The notes beneath the pieces are model-generated. The model saw only the letters and a list, made by a program, of their open reading frames with translations. It searched no databases and had not been told where the DNA came from. A stretch of 64,000 nt of DNA from Lepisosteus oculatus. Its lineage: Eukaryota > Chordata > Actinopteri > Semionotiformes > Lepisosteidae. The stretch spans positions 14,129,817 to 14,193,816 of the forward strand of contig NC_090699.1 of assembly GCF_040954835.1 (NCBI RefSeq). The letters run 5' to 3'. A program made the position numbers and the translations under genes. Below are positions 20,684 through 33,100 of this stretch, piece by piece (the stretch's first letter is position 1; the number at the start of each line of letters is the position of its first letter).

Positions 20684-23600
20684 TCAGTCCTCCATTTCAA
20701 TGAGGCTAAGGGTCACCTCGCCGAATGGTGATTGGCTGGCCAGGTTCTGCAGGAGGGTTATTGAATCACGAACAGAAGACACCTCTAATACCTGCTGCTG
20801 AGCCCATGGCTGATACACCTGACAAGAGAAAGCAAGGAGGAGTTAATACAGACACACCGACTGACTAGGCACTACAGTACATTAACACTGCACTGAGAGA
20901 GAGGGGTTCATACAGACACACTGACTGACTGGACACTCCAGTACATTAACACTGCACTGAGAGAGAGGGGTTCATATAGACACACTGACTGACTGGACAC
21001 TACAGTACATTAACACTGCACTGAGAGAGAGGGGTGAATACAGACACAGTGACTAACTGGACACTACAGTACATTAACACTGCACTAAGAGAGAGGGTTA
21101 ATACAGACACACTGACAGACTGGACACTCCAGTACATTAACACTGAACTGAGAGAGAGGGGTTCATACAGACACACTGACTGACTGGACACTCCAGTACA
21201 TTAACACTGCACTGAGAGAGAGGGGTGAATCAGAAAGACTGAGAGGGTCCACTACCCACAGACAGGTACCTGCACAGTGATGAGCTTGTCAGCACAGTTG
21301 TCAGAGTCTGTAAGCTCTTCCCCAAAGCACAGTGTCACCTTGTACTGAGGAGGGCTTCCTCCCTCTGAGCGGAACAGCTCCAGCTCTGAAACATATAGAG
21401 CATCATCATCATCATCTCCGTCATCATTGCTATCATCATCAGCACCATCATCTTTATTACCACCATTATGTTTATTATCACCATCGTCACTCTCATCATC
21501 ATGTCAAATCAACATTATTATTACCGTCATCACCATCATTATCATCACTCTCATCAACATCACCGTCACCAATACTATCATCACCATCAACATCATCACT
21601 ACTGTCATCACCATCACCATTGTTATCATCACTGCCATCACCATCAACATCATTATCATCACTGTCATCACCATCACTACCGTCAATATCATCATCATCG
21701 TCGTCACCATTATTATCATCACTGTCATCACCGTCATCATCATCACCGTCAACATCATCATCATCGTTACCATCATCACCGTCACTGCCATCAACCATCA
21801 CTATCATCACCATCAATCATCACTATCATTACCGTCACCATCGTTATCATCACTTCCATCACCATCACCATCATTATCACTACTGTCATCACCTTCATTA
21901 TCATCACTGTCACCATCATCACCGTCAACATCATCACTGTCACTGCCATCAGTCATCACTATCATCACTGTCATCACCATCAATCATCACTATCATTACC
22001 GTCACCATCGTTATCATCACTGTCATCACCATCACCATCATTATCATCACTGTCATCACCATCATTATCATCACCTTCACCAACATTATCCTCACTGTCA
22101 TCACCGTCATTATCATCAGCCATCAGCACCACCATCATTATCACCACTATCATCACCCTCATCATTATGTTTATCACTGTCATCACCATCATTGGTTTCT
22201 TGTATTATATATAATGTGTAGCAACAGAAGCAGTGACTCACCCTGCCGGAAGGCCTGTCTGTCGAACAGCGTCACTGGGTTTGGCGTCCTCTCCAGTTTC
22301 CGGGGGGCGTGGTTCTCCATGTGGAGGGTGGGGCCTGTCCAGAAGACCCGCCCCTGGCAGAACCTCTGCACGTGGATGCCCCCATTGGTGGAAGCCAGCA
22401 TGATGCCCCTCTCCAGGTAGGGCAGCAGGGCCATCAGCGCGCTGCGGCGCGACGGGTCTTCTACCGCACTGGGCTCTGGGAGAGAGATGCGCTCCGTGTC
22501 CGAGACGGCGAAGGGCGCCAGCGAGCTGGGAGGGGAAGAGGGGCAGTGGGAGGGGGAGTAGGCGATCCTCACGTCGCGACTCTGGACCTCCCTCCTCAGG
22601 ACCTCCTCACCTCCATACAGCACAGAGACCAGGAGAGAGGGCAGAGCTGAGGGACAGGGAGAGAGAGGGAGTGGGGATACAGGGAAAGAGAGGGAGAGAG
22701 GTACAGGGAGAGAGAGGGAGAGGGAGAGAGACATAAATGGACAAACATTAATACACTCCATCCACACACAACAGCTGCAGCGCCGCTGCTCCTCTGTCAT
22801 CCCCGTACTCATTACCTGTGATGTGCGGGGAGGTCTCAATCCTGAAGTTCACCTCGATCTCGTTGACTGCTGCAGGAGACAGAGCACAGTTAACCAGGAT
22901 TCCCTCGTCTGCACAGACAAGCTCGTCCATCGGCGAACAGACCTGTCAGTCTATTAGCCCAGCCCCCAGACTGACAGACAGACAGGGGCGATAAGGACAG
23001 GTGGGGAACCGTCAGCAGCTCTGTGCTGGAGCTGCTCACAATCAGGTCATCAGCTCGTTAGCAGCCATGTTAGAAGGTCACGGCCGCCGGGTACCGTGAG
23101 GGTTACCGCTCACTCTGCTGGAGGCACTGGGGTTTCGTCCAATAAACCCGCAGCAGGGGTTCGTAATCTTCGTCCTGGGAACCCACGCCCGCCAGGTGAG
23201 CGCTCAGTTATACCACCAAACCCCTCACTGTCCTGACAATAAGATGAGCCCCAAACCCTGAACCCCTCACTGTCCTGACAATAAGATGAGCCCCAAACCC
23301 TGAACCCCTCACTGTCCTGACAATAGGATGAACCCCAAACCCTGAACCCCTCACTGTCCTGACAATAAGATGAACCCCCACCCTGAACCCCTCACTGTCC
23401 TGACAATAGGATGAACCCCAAACCCTGAACCCCTCACTGTCCTGACAATAAGATGAACCCCCACCCTGAACCCCTCACTGTCCTGACAATAAGATGAACC
23501 CCAAACCCTGAACCCCTCACTGTCCTGACAATAAGATGAACCCCCACCCTGAACCCCTCACTGTCCTGACAATAAGATGAACCCCAAACCCTGAACCCCT

Positions 23601-26600
23601 CACTGTCCTGACAATAAGATGAGCCCCAAACCCTGAACCCCTCACTGTCCTGACAATAAGATCAACCCCCACCCTGAACCCCTCACTGTCCTGACAATAG
23701 GATGAACCCCAAACCCTGAACCCCTCACTGTCCTGACAATAAGATGAACCCCAAACCCTGAACCCCTCACTGTCCTGACAATAAGATGAACCCCAAACCC
23801 TGAACCCCTCACTGTCCTGACAATAAGACGAGCTTGACAGGAACAAACACTGGCATGTGTGTGGGGCCCCAGGACCAGGACGGGTAACCCCTAATCTAGA
23901 GCACAGGCTGGGTGTGATCAAAATCACATCACCCCGTTAAACCTTCCTTAACATGCTTTATTATTCAACATTTAGACACGGCTTGTCTGCTCTGAGTATC
24001 GCCTGCACCCCTGTATCTCCTTTCACTCCAAGCTCTGCTTGTGTACACACAGTAACACACACAGAGACACAGAGACACACCCACAGACACACACGTTTCA
24101 CACGCTGACACAGGCACACACAGACACCCACACACACCCACAGACACACTGAGACACACTGAGACACACTGAGACACACACTGACACTCACCTGGATCCA
24201 GGCTCTCCACCGGTTTCAGAATGGCGGGTGAGTGGACCATGCTCTCCAGCTGCGCAGTGACATCACTGACTGTCTCCACCTGCTGCACACAGACAGAGAC
24301 AGAATTATTGTCAGGGCCAAACTCATTCTTTTTCTTGTCATGGCTAGGCCTGAGCCAAGTCAGGGGCCGCTGTTTCTTGCAGTTTCTATATTAATTGGAG
24401 TCTGGGCTGCAGTTCCCCCACTGTGCCTGCACACACAGAGGGGGCGCTGTTGTGTCTCTCTATACAATTATAATCACTGATAACACCAGCCGCAGTTCCC
24501 CTGCTCTGCCTGTACACACAGAGGGGGCGCTGTTGTGTCTCTCTATACAATTATAATCACTGATAACACCAGCCGCAGTTCCCCTGCTCTGCCTGTACAC
24601 ACAGAGGGGGCGCTGTTGTGTCTCTCTATACAATTATAATCACTGATAACACCAGCCGCAGTTCCCCTGCTCTGCCTGTACACACAGAGGGGGCGCTGTT
24701 GTGTCTCTCTATACAATTATAATCACTGATAACACCAGCCGCAGTTCTCCTGCTCTGCCTGTACACACAGAGGGGGCGCTGTTGTGTCTCTCTATACAAT
24801 TATAATCACTGATAACACCAGCCGCAGTTCTCCTGCTCTGCCTGTACACACAGAGGGGGCGCTGTTGTGTCTCTCTATACAATTATAGTCACTGATAACA
24901 CCAGCCGCAGTTCCCCTGCTCTGCCTGTACACACAGAGGGGGCGCTGTTGTGTCTCTCTATACAATTATAATCACTGATAACACCAGCCTCAGTTCTCCT
25001 GCTCTGCCTGTACACACAGAGGGGGCGCTGTTGTGTCTCTCTATACAATTATAGTCACTGATAACACCAGCCGCAGTTCCCCTGCTCTGCCTGTACACAC
25101 AGAGGGGGCGCTGTTGTGTCTCTCTATACAATTATAATCACTGATAACACCAGCCGCAGTTCCCCTGCTCTGCCTGTACACACAGAGGGGGCGCTGTTGT
25201 GTCTCTCTATACAATTATAATCACTGATAACACCAGCCGCAGTTCCCCTGCTCTGCCTGGGGGGGCGCTATTGTGAACAGAAACGGCTCATTGTCTCACC
25301 ACGGTGGTGGGCTCCATGGCGATGACATTCTCTGTCCTCATCCGTTTCTTCTCCTCCTCTTCCTCCTCCTCCTCCTCCGACTCAGACTCGGACTCGCTCT
25401 TCACCCTCTTCCTCTTCCCGGCCCTCGCTCCCATCTTCGTCTTCCTCCCTCGAGCCGGAGGCGCTGCAGCACGAGACGGGGTGGGGGGGGGGGGGGGGAG
25501 AGAGGCCGAGATGTGGTGATCGCGCGCGGGGCAACAAGCGAGCTGACCCGGCGCCACGGGGGCGCGCGGGCGAGCGGGCCGGCGGGCCGGCGGGCCGGCG
25601 GGCGGGCGGGCGGTACCTTGCTCGGACAGGGGCACGAGGCGGTACACCTTGTAGGGCTCGGAGATGTCCAGCTGCGAGCGGTCTCTGACCTCGCTGAACT
25701 CCGGGCTCTTGTTGAGCGCGCAGCGGAGGCGGGTCTTCCAGCAGGCGGGGTCGTCCTTCTGCCCCGCCCTCAGCTTCCCCTTAAACTCCGCCCACGCCTG
25801 AGGGGGTCGGGCCACAGGGAAGGAAGAGTGATAAACACAGTCACACTTCTGTAGCGTCTCCCTCGTCGCTCCTCCCACCGTGCCGTACAGGTGGGAGGGA
25901 TCCCCTCCACCGCCAGCGTGTCGCCCCACCCGCTAGGACACTCCCCACACGCCAGCTCTCGGGGGGCAGGAGAGCAGAGAGGTGGAGCCAGTTCAGGGAG
26001 AGGAGGGGCTAAGGAGGCCACGGTGGGTCAAGGCTGGGGGCAGATTTGGCCCGAAGGGAGGGAGGGAGGGAGAGGAGGAAGGACTAAAGACACGAACTGG
26101 CGCAGGGAGTCTGGGACAAGTGGCTGAGTGGCATGAAAACCTGAATCGCACTGACCTGGATGTGACGACATACATATCCCACAACATAAGATCAGACCCC
26201 TTTTTATTGGCCCTATACAGTCTCTTGCATCAGGAATTTGTCTTTTCCCAGACCCCAGCTTGCTCTCCATGAGACACACAGACAGGGAGAGAAGCTGGGG
26301 GTCAGAGCGCAGGGTCAGCCATTTATACAGCACCCCTGGAGCAGCTGGAGTGAAGGGCCTCGCTCAGGGGCCCAACGGAGGAGGATTGCTCTGCCGGCCG
26401 CGGGATTCGAACCGGCAACCTCCCAGCACACCGGCGCAGATCCTGAGCCACAGAGCCACCGCCCTCCCCCGTCCCCAAAACATATTGCTCCACAGCATTG
26501 TGCGGTTTACATGGTGTGCTGCTGTACTGTGTCCCGAGAGAAGAGCGTGAATAAGAACTCCAAAGTACATGTCCACACGATGAGAAACTCCTCTACCCCC

Positions 26601-26957
26601 CTGAGTACAGCTCCTGCGGCTGCTGCAGTTCCCCAGTCAGCCTGCACACAGAGGGGGGGCGCTGTTTCTCTCGAGGCTGTAACTACAGTCATTCTCACTG
26701 ACGGTTGCTCCTGTTTGGGGCGCACCCTGGCTCCCCCACGCCCCGGTCGCAGGACCTCCTCCCTCGCCCCGTCTCACCTTGAAGATGGCAGCGTCCTCGT
26801 CGGAGCGGAAGTCCTGCTTCCCGGCGTGTTTCCAGGGGATGCGGAACATGGTTTTCTCCGGGTCATCCCAGACCAGGCCGGGATAGCGGCCACTGCTCAC
26901 CTGCTCCACCAGCCAGGAGCGCAGCCGGCGAGTGGAACGAACACGACCTGTCGCCAT
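20684..26957 (-). CDS. irf9: Interferon regulatory factor 9, 8 coding exons
   Basis: Coding exons in transcript order: 26957-26778, 25797-25617, 25463-25300, 24279-24192, 22866-22816, 22646-22242, 21385-21270, 20818-20684. They sum to 440 codons (439 aa; two acceptors with cagcag could each add one residue). Residues 1-120 are the IRF DNA-binding domain with the tryptophan pentad W15, W30, W42, W62, W80 and the helix WKTRLRCALNKS. Residues 137-163 hold a KRKRVK nuclear-localisation-like cluster, a Ser/Glu tract of about 16 residues and KKRMR. The rest is the IRF-association domain (LERGIMLASTNGGIHVQRFC, KVTLCFGEE). IRF9 binds STAT1/STAT2 to form ISGF3, which drives interferon-stimulated genes from ISREs. 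The IRF9-type call rests on the N-terminus (TGRVRSTRRLRSWLVEQV), the RIPWKHAGKQDF block and RNF31 next door. The ATG lies four bases inside an exon that follows a satellite, so a 5' UTR exon is expected near 28 kb. Confidence 0.93.
20836..21228 (-). repeat. 60/64-bp satellite array 8 (irf9 last intron)
   Basis: Six diverged units, sense to irf9, filling most of the 451-bp intron between the last two coding exons. Several units have single-base differences (ctacagtaca, gggtgaata), so this looks like an older array. Confidence 0.9.
21395..22195 (+). repeat. CAT/CAC trinucleotide-rich tract
   Basis: 800 bp of atc/acc/att words in irf9, between the exons at 22646-22242 and 21385-21270. It begins about 10 bases upstream of the 21385 acceptor. 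Larger words such as tcactgtcatcaccatc recur, so the tract grew by tandem duplication as well as slippage. The long frames across it (poly-His or poly-Asp rich) are not genes. Confidence 0.95.
23213..23830. repeat. 40/42-bp minisatellite, about 15 copies
   Basis: Units with cccctcactgtcctgacaat and aagatgaaccccaaaccctg (two length classes) in irf9, between the exons at 24279-24192 and 22866-22816. Confidence 0.95.
24040..24190. repeat. CA-rich simple repeat
   Basis: cacacagacacac and gagacacact runs start immediately after the irf9 exon 24279-24192 donor. Confidence 0.85.
24395..25262 (+). repeat. 83-bp satellite, about ten copies, with CTCF-like core
   Basis: Units run from gttcccctgctctgcctgta through acacagagggggcgctgttg to acaattataatcactgataa, with a strict 83-bp period, in irf9 between the exons at 25463-25300 and 24279-24192. 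Each unit contains AGGGGGCGCT, the ten-base 3' half of the CTCF consensus; the 5' half does not match. A diverged single copy lies outside the array near 26630-26690. Confidence 0.95.
25464..25616 (-). other. Short GC-extreme irf9 intron
   Basis: A 153-bp intron between exons 2 and 3. Its donor side is gcgggccggcgggccggc-type repeat and its acceptor side has a C tract of about 15. Both halves are G-quadruplex or i-motif prone. Confidence 0.8.
25853..26072 (-). mobile_element. 5S-SINE tail fragment, diverged
   Basis: Shares ggggatcccctcc-, gccagctctc- and cagagaggtggagccagttc-type words, in order, with the copy at 12033-12508. More GC-rich and more diverged; in irf9 intron 1. Confidence 0.55.
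26187..26467 (-). mobile_element. tRNA-derived SINE (V-SINE type)
   Basis: The - strand starts GGGCGGTGGCTCTGTGGCTC and carries an A-box-like TGGCTCAGGATC (26450-26439) and a B box GGTTCGAATCC (26413-26403). It continues into a conserved body (ccccagcttctctccctgtc, tctcatggagagcaagctgg) and ends near tagggccaataaaa. The spacing and Pol III boxes mark a tRNA-derived SINE about 280 bp long, in irf9 intron 1. Confidence 0.8.
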
Positions 26958-26961
26958 CCCA

Positions 26962-27718
26962 CTGAGAGAGAGAGAGGGGTTCATACAGACACACTGACTG
27001 GACACTCCAGTACATTAACACTGCACTGAGAGAGAGGGGTTCATACAGACACACTGACTGGACACTCCAGTACATTAACACTGCACTGAGAGAGAGGGGT
27101 TCATACAGACACACTGACTGACTGGACACTCCAGTACATTAACACTGCACTGAGAGAGAGGGGTTCATACAGACACACTGACTGGACACTCCAGTACATT
27201 AACACTGCACTGAGAGAGAGGGGTTCATACAGACACACTGACTGACTGGACACTCCAGTACATTAACACTGCACTGAGAGAGAGGGGTTCATACAGACAC
27301 ACTGACTGACTGGACACTCCAGTACATTAACACTGCACTGAGAGAGAGGGGTTCATACAGACACACTGACTGACTGGACACTCCAGTACATTAACACTGC
27401 ACTGAGAGAGAGGGGTTCATACAGACACACTGACTGGACACTCCAGTACATTAACACTGCACTGAGAGAGAGGGGTTCATACAGACACACTGACTGACTG
27501 GACACTCCAGTACATTAACACTGCACTGAGAGAGAGGGGTTCATACAGACACACTGACTGACTGGACACTCCAGTACATTAACACTGCACTGAGAGAGAG
27601 GGGTTCATACAGACACACTGACTGACTGGACACTCCAGTACATTAACACTGCACTGAGAGAGAGGTGTTCATACAGACACACTGACTGGACACTCCAGTA
27701 CATTAACACTGCACTGGG
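26962..27718 (-). repeat. 60/64-bp satellite array 9 (irf9 5' UTR intron)
   Basis: About 12 units, sense to irf9. The last unit's ctctctctctctcag is the acceptor of the start-codon exon (exon begins 26961). Confidence 0.95.
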
Positions 27719-28700
27719 CCCGAGGGAACTACCGCCCCCCTCCGGCTGTATGCATAAAAAGCAATAATAATAATAACATTTAGAAGAATAAACGGTGCTG
27801 AAGACAATGACAAGAGCTGTTATCGGAGGTAGTGAGGGAGACAGACGCAGAAAGCACTTCTCACCCGATAAGGAACGATGGACTCTGTTCGCAATGAAGA
27901 ACTTTTTCTTTGACGCTCCAGTATCCGTCCAAACACTGTGATAAAGTTCCCACCGTCGTCAAAACTTTCTCTCCACTACATAACAGCACCTACACGACGA
28001 ATTATCGACTGAAGGCTGCAGAAGACAGGTCACACCAGGTCACACCTGTCAACCGATCTCCTCGGGAACAAAAATAATGTCAAACTTTGCCTATCTTGCA
28101 ATTAATGTCTGTAAAGTACAATTCAAGAGGGCTTCGCAGGAGAGCGACGTCGATCAAGTCCTGATAATAACTTCCGCGGGGGGAGATGAAAGTTGTCTTT
28201 GCGAGACGGACGAAGGAGGTGTATTGACCCGTCGAGGAGAACCGCGGTCTGATCGGCGAGTCCGGTGCTGTAGACGGGACTGGTCCCGTAGCTGAGCCCG
28301 TGCTGATCCGCCTGTCTGTGCGCTTCTCGCCTTCTGCCTTCTCCGCTCATCCCCCCCCCGGCAGACTCTCAGATACAGCACAGCGGAGCTGCTCCTTTTC
28401 CCAGAAATCACGTGACTCCCCGGCAAGCGCTCGGTCCGGACCTCCCTCTTCCTGCAGTACCGCGGCCGCGGCCGCCAGAGGGCGCGCTGGCCCCCGTCAG
28501 CCGGCTGCAGAGCCGACACCCGTCTCCGGGAGGCACCCCTGGGCATCGGGTCAGGCCGTGACGAAGCTGGATCATTGTGAATAGTCTGCTTTTTTTAAAA
28601 ATCGAATCGCTTTCTGATTGACCATCACCTTCGATCGACAGATTCTCACACAGCGAGTGACACCGATCACTGTAGCTCCCGACAGAGCCAGCTTTGTCAG
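27719..28700 (-). promoter_or_regulatory. irf9 5' region, CpG-rich
   Basis: 28140-28560 is dense in CpG (cgcgggg, ggagaaccgcggtctgatcg, ccgcggccgcggccgc) and lies upstream of the irf9 start-codon exon, so a promoter and first non-coding exon are likely here. I see no convincing ISRE or GAS element and cannot place the start site. Confidence 0.4.
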
Positions 28701-28704
28701 GTAG

Positions 28705-29425
28705 TCCTGTGTTGGAGCCTGCTCAGCTCTGTGCTTGGTGCTGTGTCCCTGTTAGAGTCTCCTCAGCTCTTTGCTTGGTGTTGTGTCAGTATCTGTGTTG
28801 GAGCCTGCTCAGCTCCGTGCTTGGTGTTGTGTCAGCATCTGTGTTGGAGCCTGCTCAGCTCTGTGCTTGGTGTTGTGTCAGTATCTGTGTTAGAGCCTGC
28901 TCAGCTCCGTGCTTGGGGTTGTGTCAGTATCTGTGTTAGAGCCTGCTCAGCTCCGTGCTTGGGGTTGTGTCAGTATCTGTGTTAGAGCCTGCTCAGCTCC
29001 GTGCTTGGTGTTGTGTCAGTATCTGTGTTGGAGCCTGCTCAGCTCCGTGCTTGGTGTTGTGTCAGCATCTGTGTTAGAGTCTCCTCAGCTCTGTGCTTGG
29101 TGCTGTGTCAGTATCTGTGTTAGAGCCTGCTCAGCTCCGTGCTTGGTGTTGTGTCAGTATCTGTGTTAGAGTCTCCTCAGCTCTGTGCTTGGGGTTGTGT
29201 CAGTATCTGTGTTAGAGCCTGCTCAGCTCCGTGCTTGGGGTTGTGTCAGTATCTGTGTTAGAGCCTCCTCAGCTCTGTGCTTGGTGCTGTGTCAGTATCT
29301 GTGTTGGAGCCTGCTCAGCTCCGTGCTTGGTGTTGTGTCAGCATCTGTGTTGGAGCCTGCTCAGCTCCGTGCTTGGTGTTGTGTCAGCATCTGTGTTAGA
29401 GCCTCCTCAGCTCTGTGCTTGGTGC
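28705..29425 (+). repeat. 46-bp minisatellite, about 15 copies
   Basis: Units with gagcctgctcagctccgtgc and ttggtgttgtgtcagtatct between the irf9 5' end and the rnf31 3' end. C/T and gcctgctc/gtctcctc variants alternate, hinting at shuffled subfamilies. Confidence 0.95.
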
Positions 29426-29579
29426 TGTACCTTGGTTGAAGGCCTGGAGCCAATCAAATGGGAGTCTGACTCCCTCCAGAGTGAAACACACACCCCGATT
29501 AGACAATGACACCCCGATAAGCTGCCTCACAGGGACATAACGCAATGAGAAGCCAACAGACACTTGAGCATTACCCCAG

Positions 29580-29585
29580 TTTATT
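29580..29585 (-). other. Candidate rnf31 poly(A) signal
   Basis: AATAAA on the - strand (tttatt on +), about 570 bases past the rnf31 stop codon. Confidence 0.4.
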
Positions 29586-29799
29586 CTGTGTTTACCCCGG
29601 AAAGGACAGAGAAAGGGATGTCCTGAATTAAACCGGCCGACAATGACAATGAGTAGTAAATCAGCACCCCTACTGTGTGAACACTGGATCTCCAATCGAA
29701 CACACTGATCCGAACCCCCACCCGTCACCCGCCACCCGCCACGAGTGGGCATCCTCGCCGAGGAGAAGCCCTCTGAAACCACATCAGTGGTGTTACCCT

Positions 29800-29910
29800 G
29801 GCAAGACAGAGCTGGGTGAGGTCCTCCAGTCAGGACAGGAAGCGCTTCTTTACACAGAGGGTGGTAGGAGAGTGGAACAGCCTGCCCAGTCACGTGACAC
29901 CCTGGTTTCT
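29800..29910 (+). mobile_element. Fragment of the LINE-like 3' repeat
   Basis: gctgggtgaggtcctccagt, ttctttacacagagggtggt and ggaacagcctgcccagtcac are the words of the 121-bp units at 62575-62960. Single, truncated copy. Confidence 0.55.
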
Positions 29911-30019
29911 CTCAGCTGGACTGAGCTGAGCTGAGCTGAGCCGGGCCGAGCCAAGCTAAGCCAAGCTGAGTCCTCTGCCTCTCCAGCGGCACCGACTGGC
30001 AGCCTGTCCTGGGCCGGGC

Positions 30020-30145
30020 GCTGCAGTGTCCACCTGCCCCGCAGTCCAGAGGACCCCCGGCTGCAGTGTCCACCTGCCCCGCAGTCCAGCGGACCCCCGG
30101 CTGCAGTGTCCACCTGCCCCGCAGTCCAGCGGACCCCCGGCCGCG
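30020..30145 (+). repeat. 40-bp minisatellite, three copies
   Basis: ctgcagtgtccacctgcccc plus gcagtccag(c/a)ggacccccgg, three times, ending 10 bases past the rnf31 stop codon in its 3' UTR. Confidence 0.9.
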
Positions 30146-30155
30146 CGCTGGGCGG

Positions 30156-33100
30156 TCACTTCTTCCGTGGGACTTTGTCCCCGAGGGGGACGTCAGCCAT
30201 CAGCTTCTGAGACAGAGAGAGAGACAGGCAGGAACATGAGGCACCGTCCCAGGAGTCTTCACTCTCCACCTCCTCCGCTTCCTCTGTCTGCTCACTGTCC
30301 TCTCCTCCTCTTCCTCCCTGTCCTCTCCTCCTCTTCCTCCCTGTCTGCTCCCTGTCCTCTCCTCCTCTTCATCCCTGTTCCCTCCTCCTCTTCCTCTCTC
30401 TGCTCCCTGTCCTCTCCTCCTCTTCCTCCGTCTGCTCCCTGTTCCCTCCTCCTCTTCCTCCGTCTGCTCCCTGTTCCCTCCTCCTCTTCCTCCGTCTGCT
30501 CCCTGTTCTTTCCTCCTCTTCCTCTGTCTGCTCCCTGTTCTCTCCTCCTCTTCCTCCCCGTCCCTGTTCTCTCCTCCTCTTCCTCTCTCTGCTCCCTGTT
30601 CCCTCCTCCTCTTCCTCTCTCTGCTCCCTGTTCCCTCCTCCTCTTCCTCCCTGTCTGCTCCCTGTCCTCTCCTCCTCTTCCTCCGTCTGCTCCCTGTTCC
30701 CTCCTCCTCTTCCTCCGTCTGCTCCCTGTTCCCTCCTCCTCTTCCTCCGTCTGCTCCCTTTTCTTTCCTCCTCTTCCTCTGTCTGCTCCCTGTTCTCTCC
30801 TCCTCTTCCTCCCCGTCCCTGTTCTCTCCTCCTCTTCCTCTCTCTGCTCCCTGTTCCCTCCTCCTCTTCCTCTCTCTGCTCCCTGTTCCCTCCTCCTCTT
30901 CCTCCCTGTCTGCTCCCTGTCCTTTCCTCCTCTTCCTCTCTGTCTGCTCCCTGTCCTCTCCTCCTCTTCCTCTCTGTCTGCTCCGTCCCCTCCTCCTCTT
31001 CCTCCATCTGCTCCCTGTTCCCTCCTCCTCTTCCTCCATCTGCTCCCTGTTCTCTCCTCCTCTTCCTCTCTGTCTGCTCCCTGTTCTCTCCTCCTCTTCC
31101 TCTGTCTGCTCCCTGTCCTCTCCTCCTCTTCCTCTCTGTCTGCTCCCTGTCCTCTCCTCCTCTTCCTCTCTGTTCTCTCCTCCTCTTCCTCCCTGTTCGC
31201 TCCCCCCTCCTCCTCCTCCTCTTCCTCCCCGCCCCCTGTGTGCGCCGGCCCGGTTCGGACCCGGCCCTCACCCTCAGCAGTCGCGCGCTGTAGGCCCCGT
31301 CGTCCTCCGCGTCCCCGCGCACGCCGTCCAGCTGGTACCTCCTGCAGGCGGCGCCGAGCTCGGCCAGGTCGTACACGGGCGCGGGGTCCAGCGAGTGCCC
31401 GTTGATCAGGCTGACCAGGTACTCCCGGTAGTGCTTCCTGCGGAGGGACCGGCCGCGTCACGTGGGAAACAGCGCCCCCCTGCGCGCCGCAGGCTCGGCG
31501 GGGGAACTGCGGGCGCTGCTCGCGCTGCCCCCACGGGTGCAATCGCAATGAACACGGCACCGCCCTGATCGCTACACATCTCACTGCTCAGGCGATTAGC
31601 AAGGCAAGCAACAGAGATCTAACACCTGCGTTCCTGCTCACAGCTCACAACTGCACTCACTCGCACAGGCCGGCCTGCCCCGCCTGAGTCTGGGCACCAC
31701 AGGGGGCGTCAAAGAACCGGACTCCCTCCTCCTTCTGCTCCATCACCCCACACAAGCCTGTGAGAGAGAGAGGGGTTAATAGAGACACACTGACTGGACA
31801 TTCCAGTCCATTAACACTGCACTGAGAGAGAGGGGTTCATACAGACACACTGACTGGACACTCCAGTACATTAACACTGCACTGAGAGAGAGGGGTTCAT
31901 ACAGACACACTGACTGACTGGACACTCCAGTACATTAACACTGCACTGAGAGAGAGGGGTTCATACAGACACACTGACTGACTGGACACTCCAGTACATT
32001 AACACTGCACTGAGAGAGAGGGGTTCATACAGACACACTGACTGACTGGACACTCCAGTACATTAACACTGCACTGAGAGAGAGGGGTTCATACAGACAC
32101 ACTGACTGACTGGACACTCCAGTACATTAACACTGCACTGAGAGAGAGGGGTTCATACAGACACACTGACTGACTGGACACTCCAGTACATGAACACTGC
32201 ACTGAGAGAGAGGGGTTCATACAGACACACTGACTGACTGGACACTCCAGTACATGAACACTGCACTGAGAGAGAGGGGTTCATACAGACTGACTTGATT
32301 GTATTTGGAATGTAGTTTCATTCAGAAGGTGAGACTCCTACCTGCCTGCGATCCAGGTGGAGGCTCAGTGTTAAACTCCACGTTGTTTTTCTGCACAACA
32401 GAAATACAGACTGTGGATCAGAAACAGCAGAACCAGCACAAATACTGCATATTCATTTCTGATACTCCCATTTCATCACGTCTTAGCAGCTCAGCATATG
32501 CCAGGACACTGTCAGTAAGAGTAGGGGTGTCCTGACTGGTCAGTCCAGATCCCAGGACACTGTCAGTAAGAGTAGGGGTGTCCTGACTGGTCAGTCCAGA
32601 TCCCAGGACACTGTCAGTAAGAGTAGGGGTGTCCTGACTGGTCAGTCCAGATCCCAGGACACTGTCAGTAAGAGTAGGGGTGTCCTGACTGGTCAGTCCA
32701 GATCCCAGGACACTGTCAGTAAGAGTAGGGGTGTCCTGACTGGTCAGTCCAGATCCCAGGACACTGTCAGTAAGAGTAGGGGTGTCCTGACTGGTCAGTC
32801 CAGATCCAAGGACACAGAACCAGTCCCCTCCCACAGATGAGACAGAGCTCCTTACCTGCAACAAGGCCTGCAGCCTGGCGGGCTCCCAGTCCCGTAGGTA
32901 GAAGAAGCAGTCACGAGGGTGATGGGCATGGAGACCAGTCAAGGAGCACTGAGGAACTGAGCAGGCCGTCTGAGAGAGAGAGAGGGGTTAATACAGACAC
33001 ACTGACTGACTGGACACTCCAGTACATTAACACTGCACTGAGAGAGAGGGGTTCATACAGACACACTGACTGACTGGACACTCCAGTACATTAACACTGC

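Noticed and set aside
21427-22221. Ser/His-rich and Asp-rich open frames
   Set aside because: Low-complexity translation of the CAT-rich tract within an irf9 intron.
26390-26467. tRNA gene
   Set aside because: A and B boxes are present, but there is no complete cloverleaf and the sequence continues into a SINE body. It is a tRNA-derived SINE head.
27719-28700. ISRE or GAS element upstream of irf9
   Set aside because: GAAA-containing words occur (near 27960 and 28190) but none matches the paired-GAAA ISRE spacing or a TTC-N3-GAA GAS site well enough to claim.
30026-31584. Ser/Pro-rich and Glu/Arg-rich open frames of 280-459 codons
   Set aside because: They translate the polypyrimidine minisatellite of the last rnf31 intron; the true exon (31437-31272) is read in a different, conserved context.
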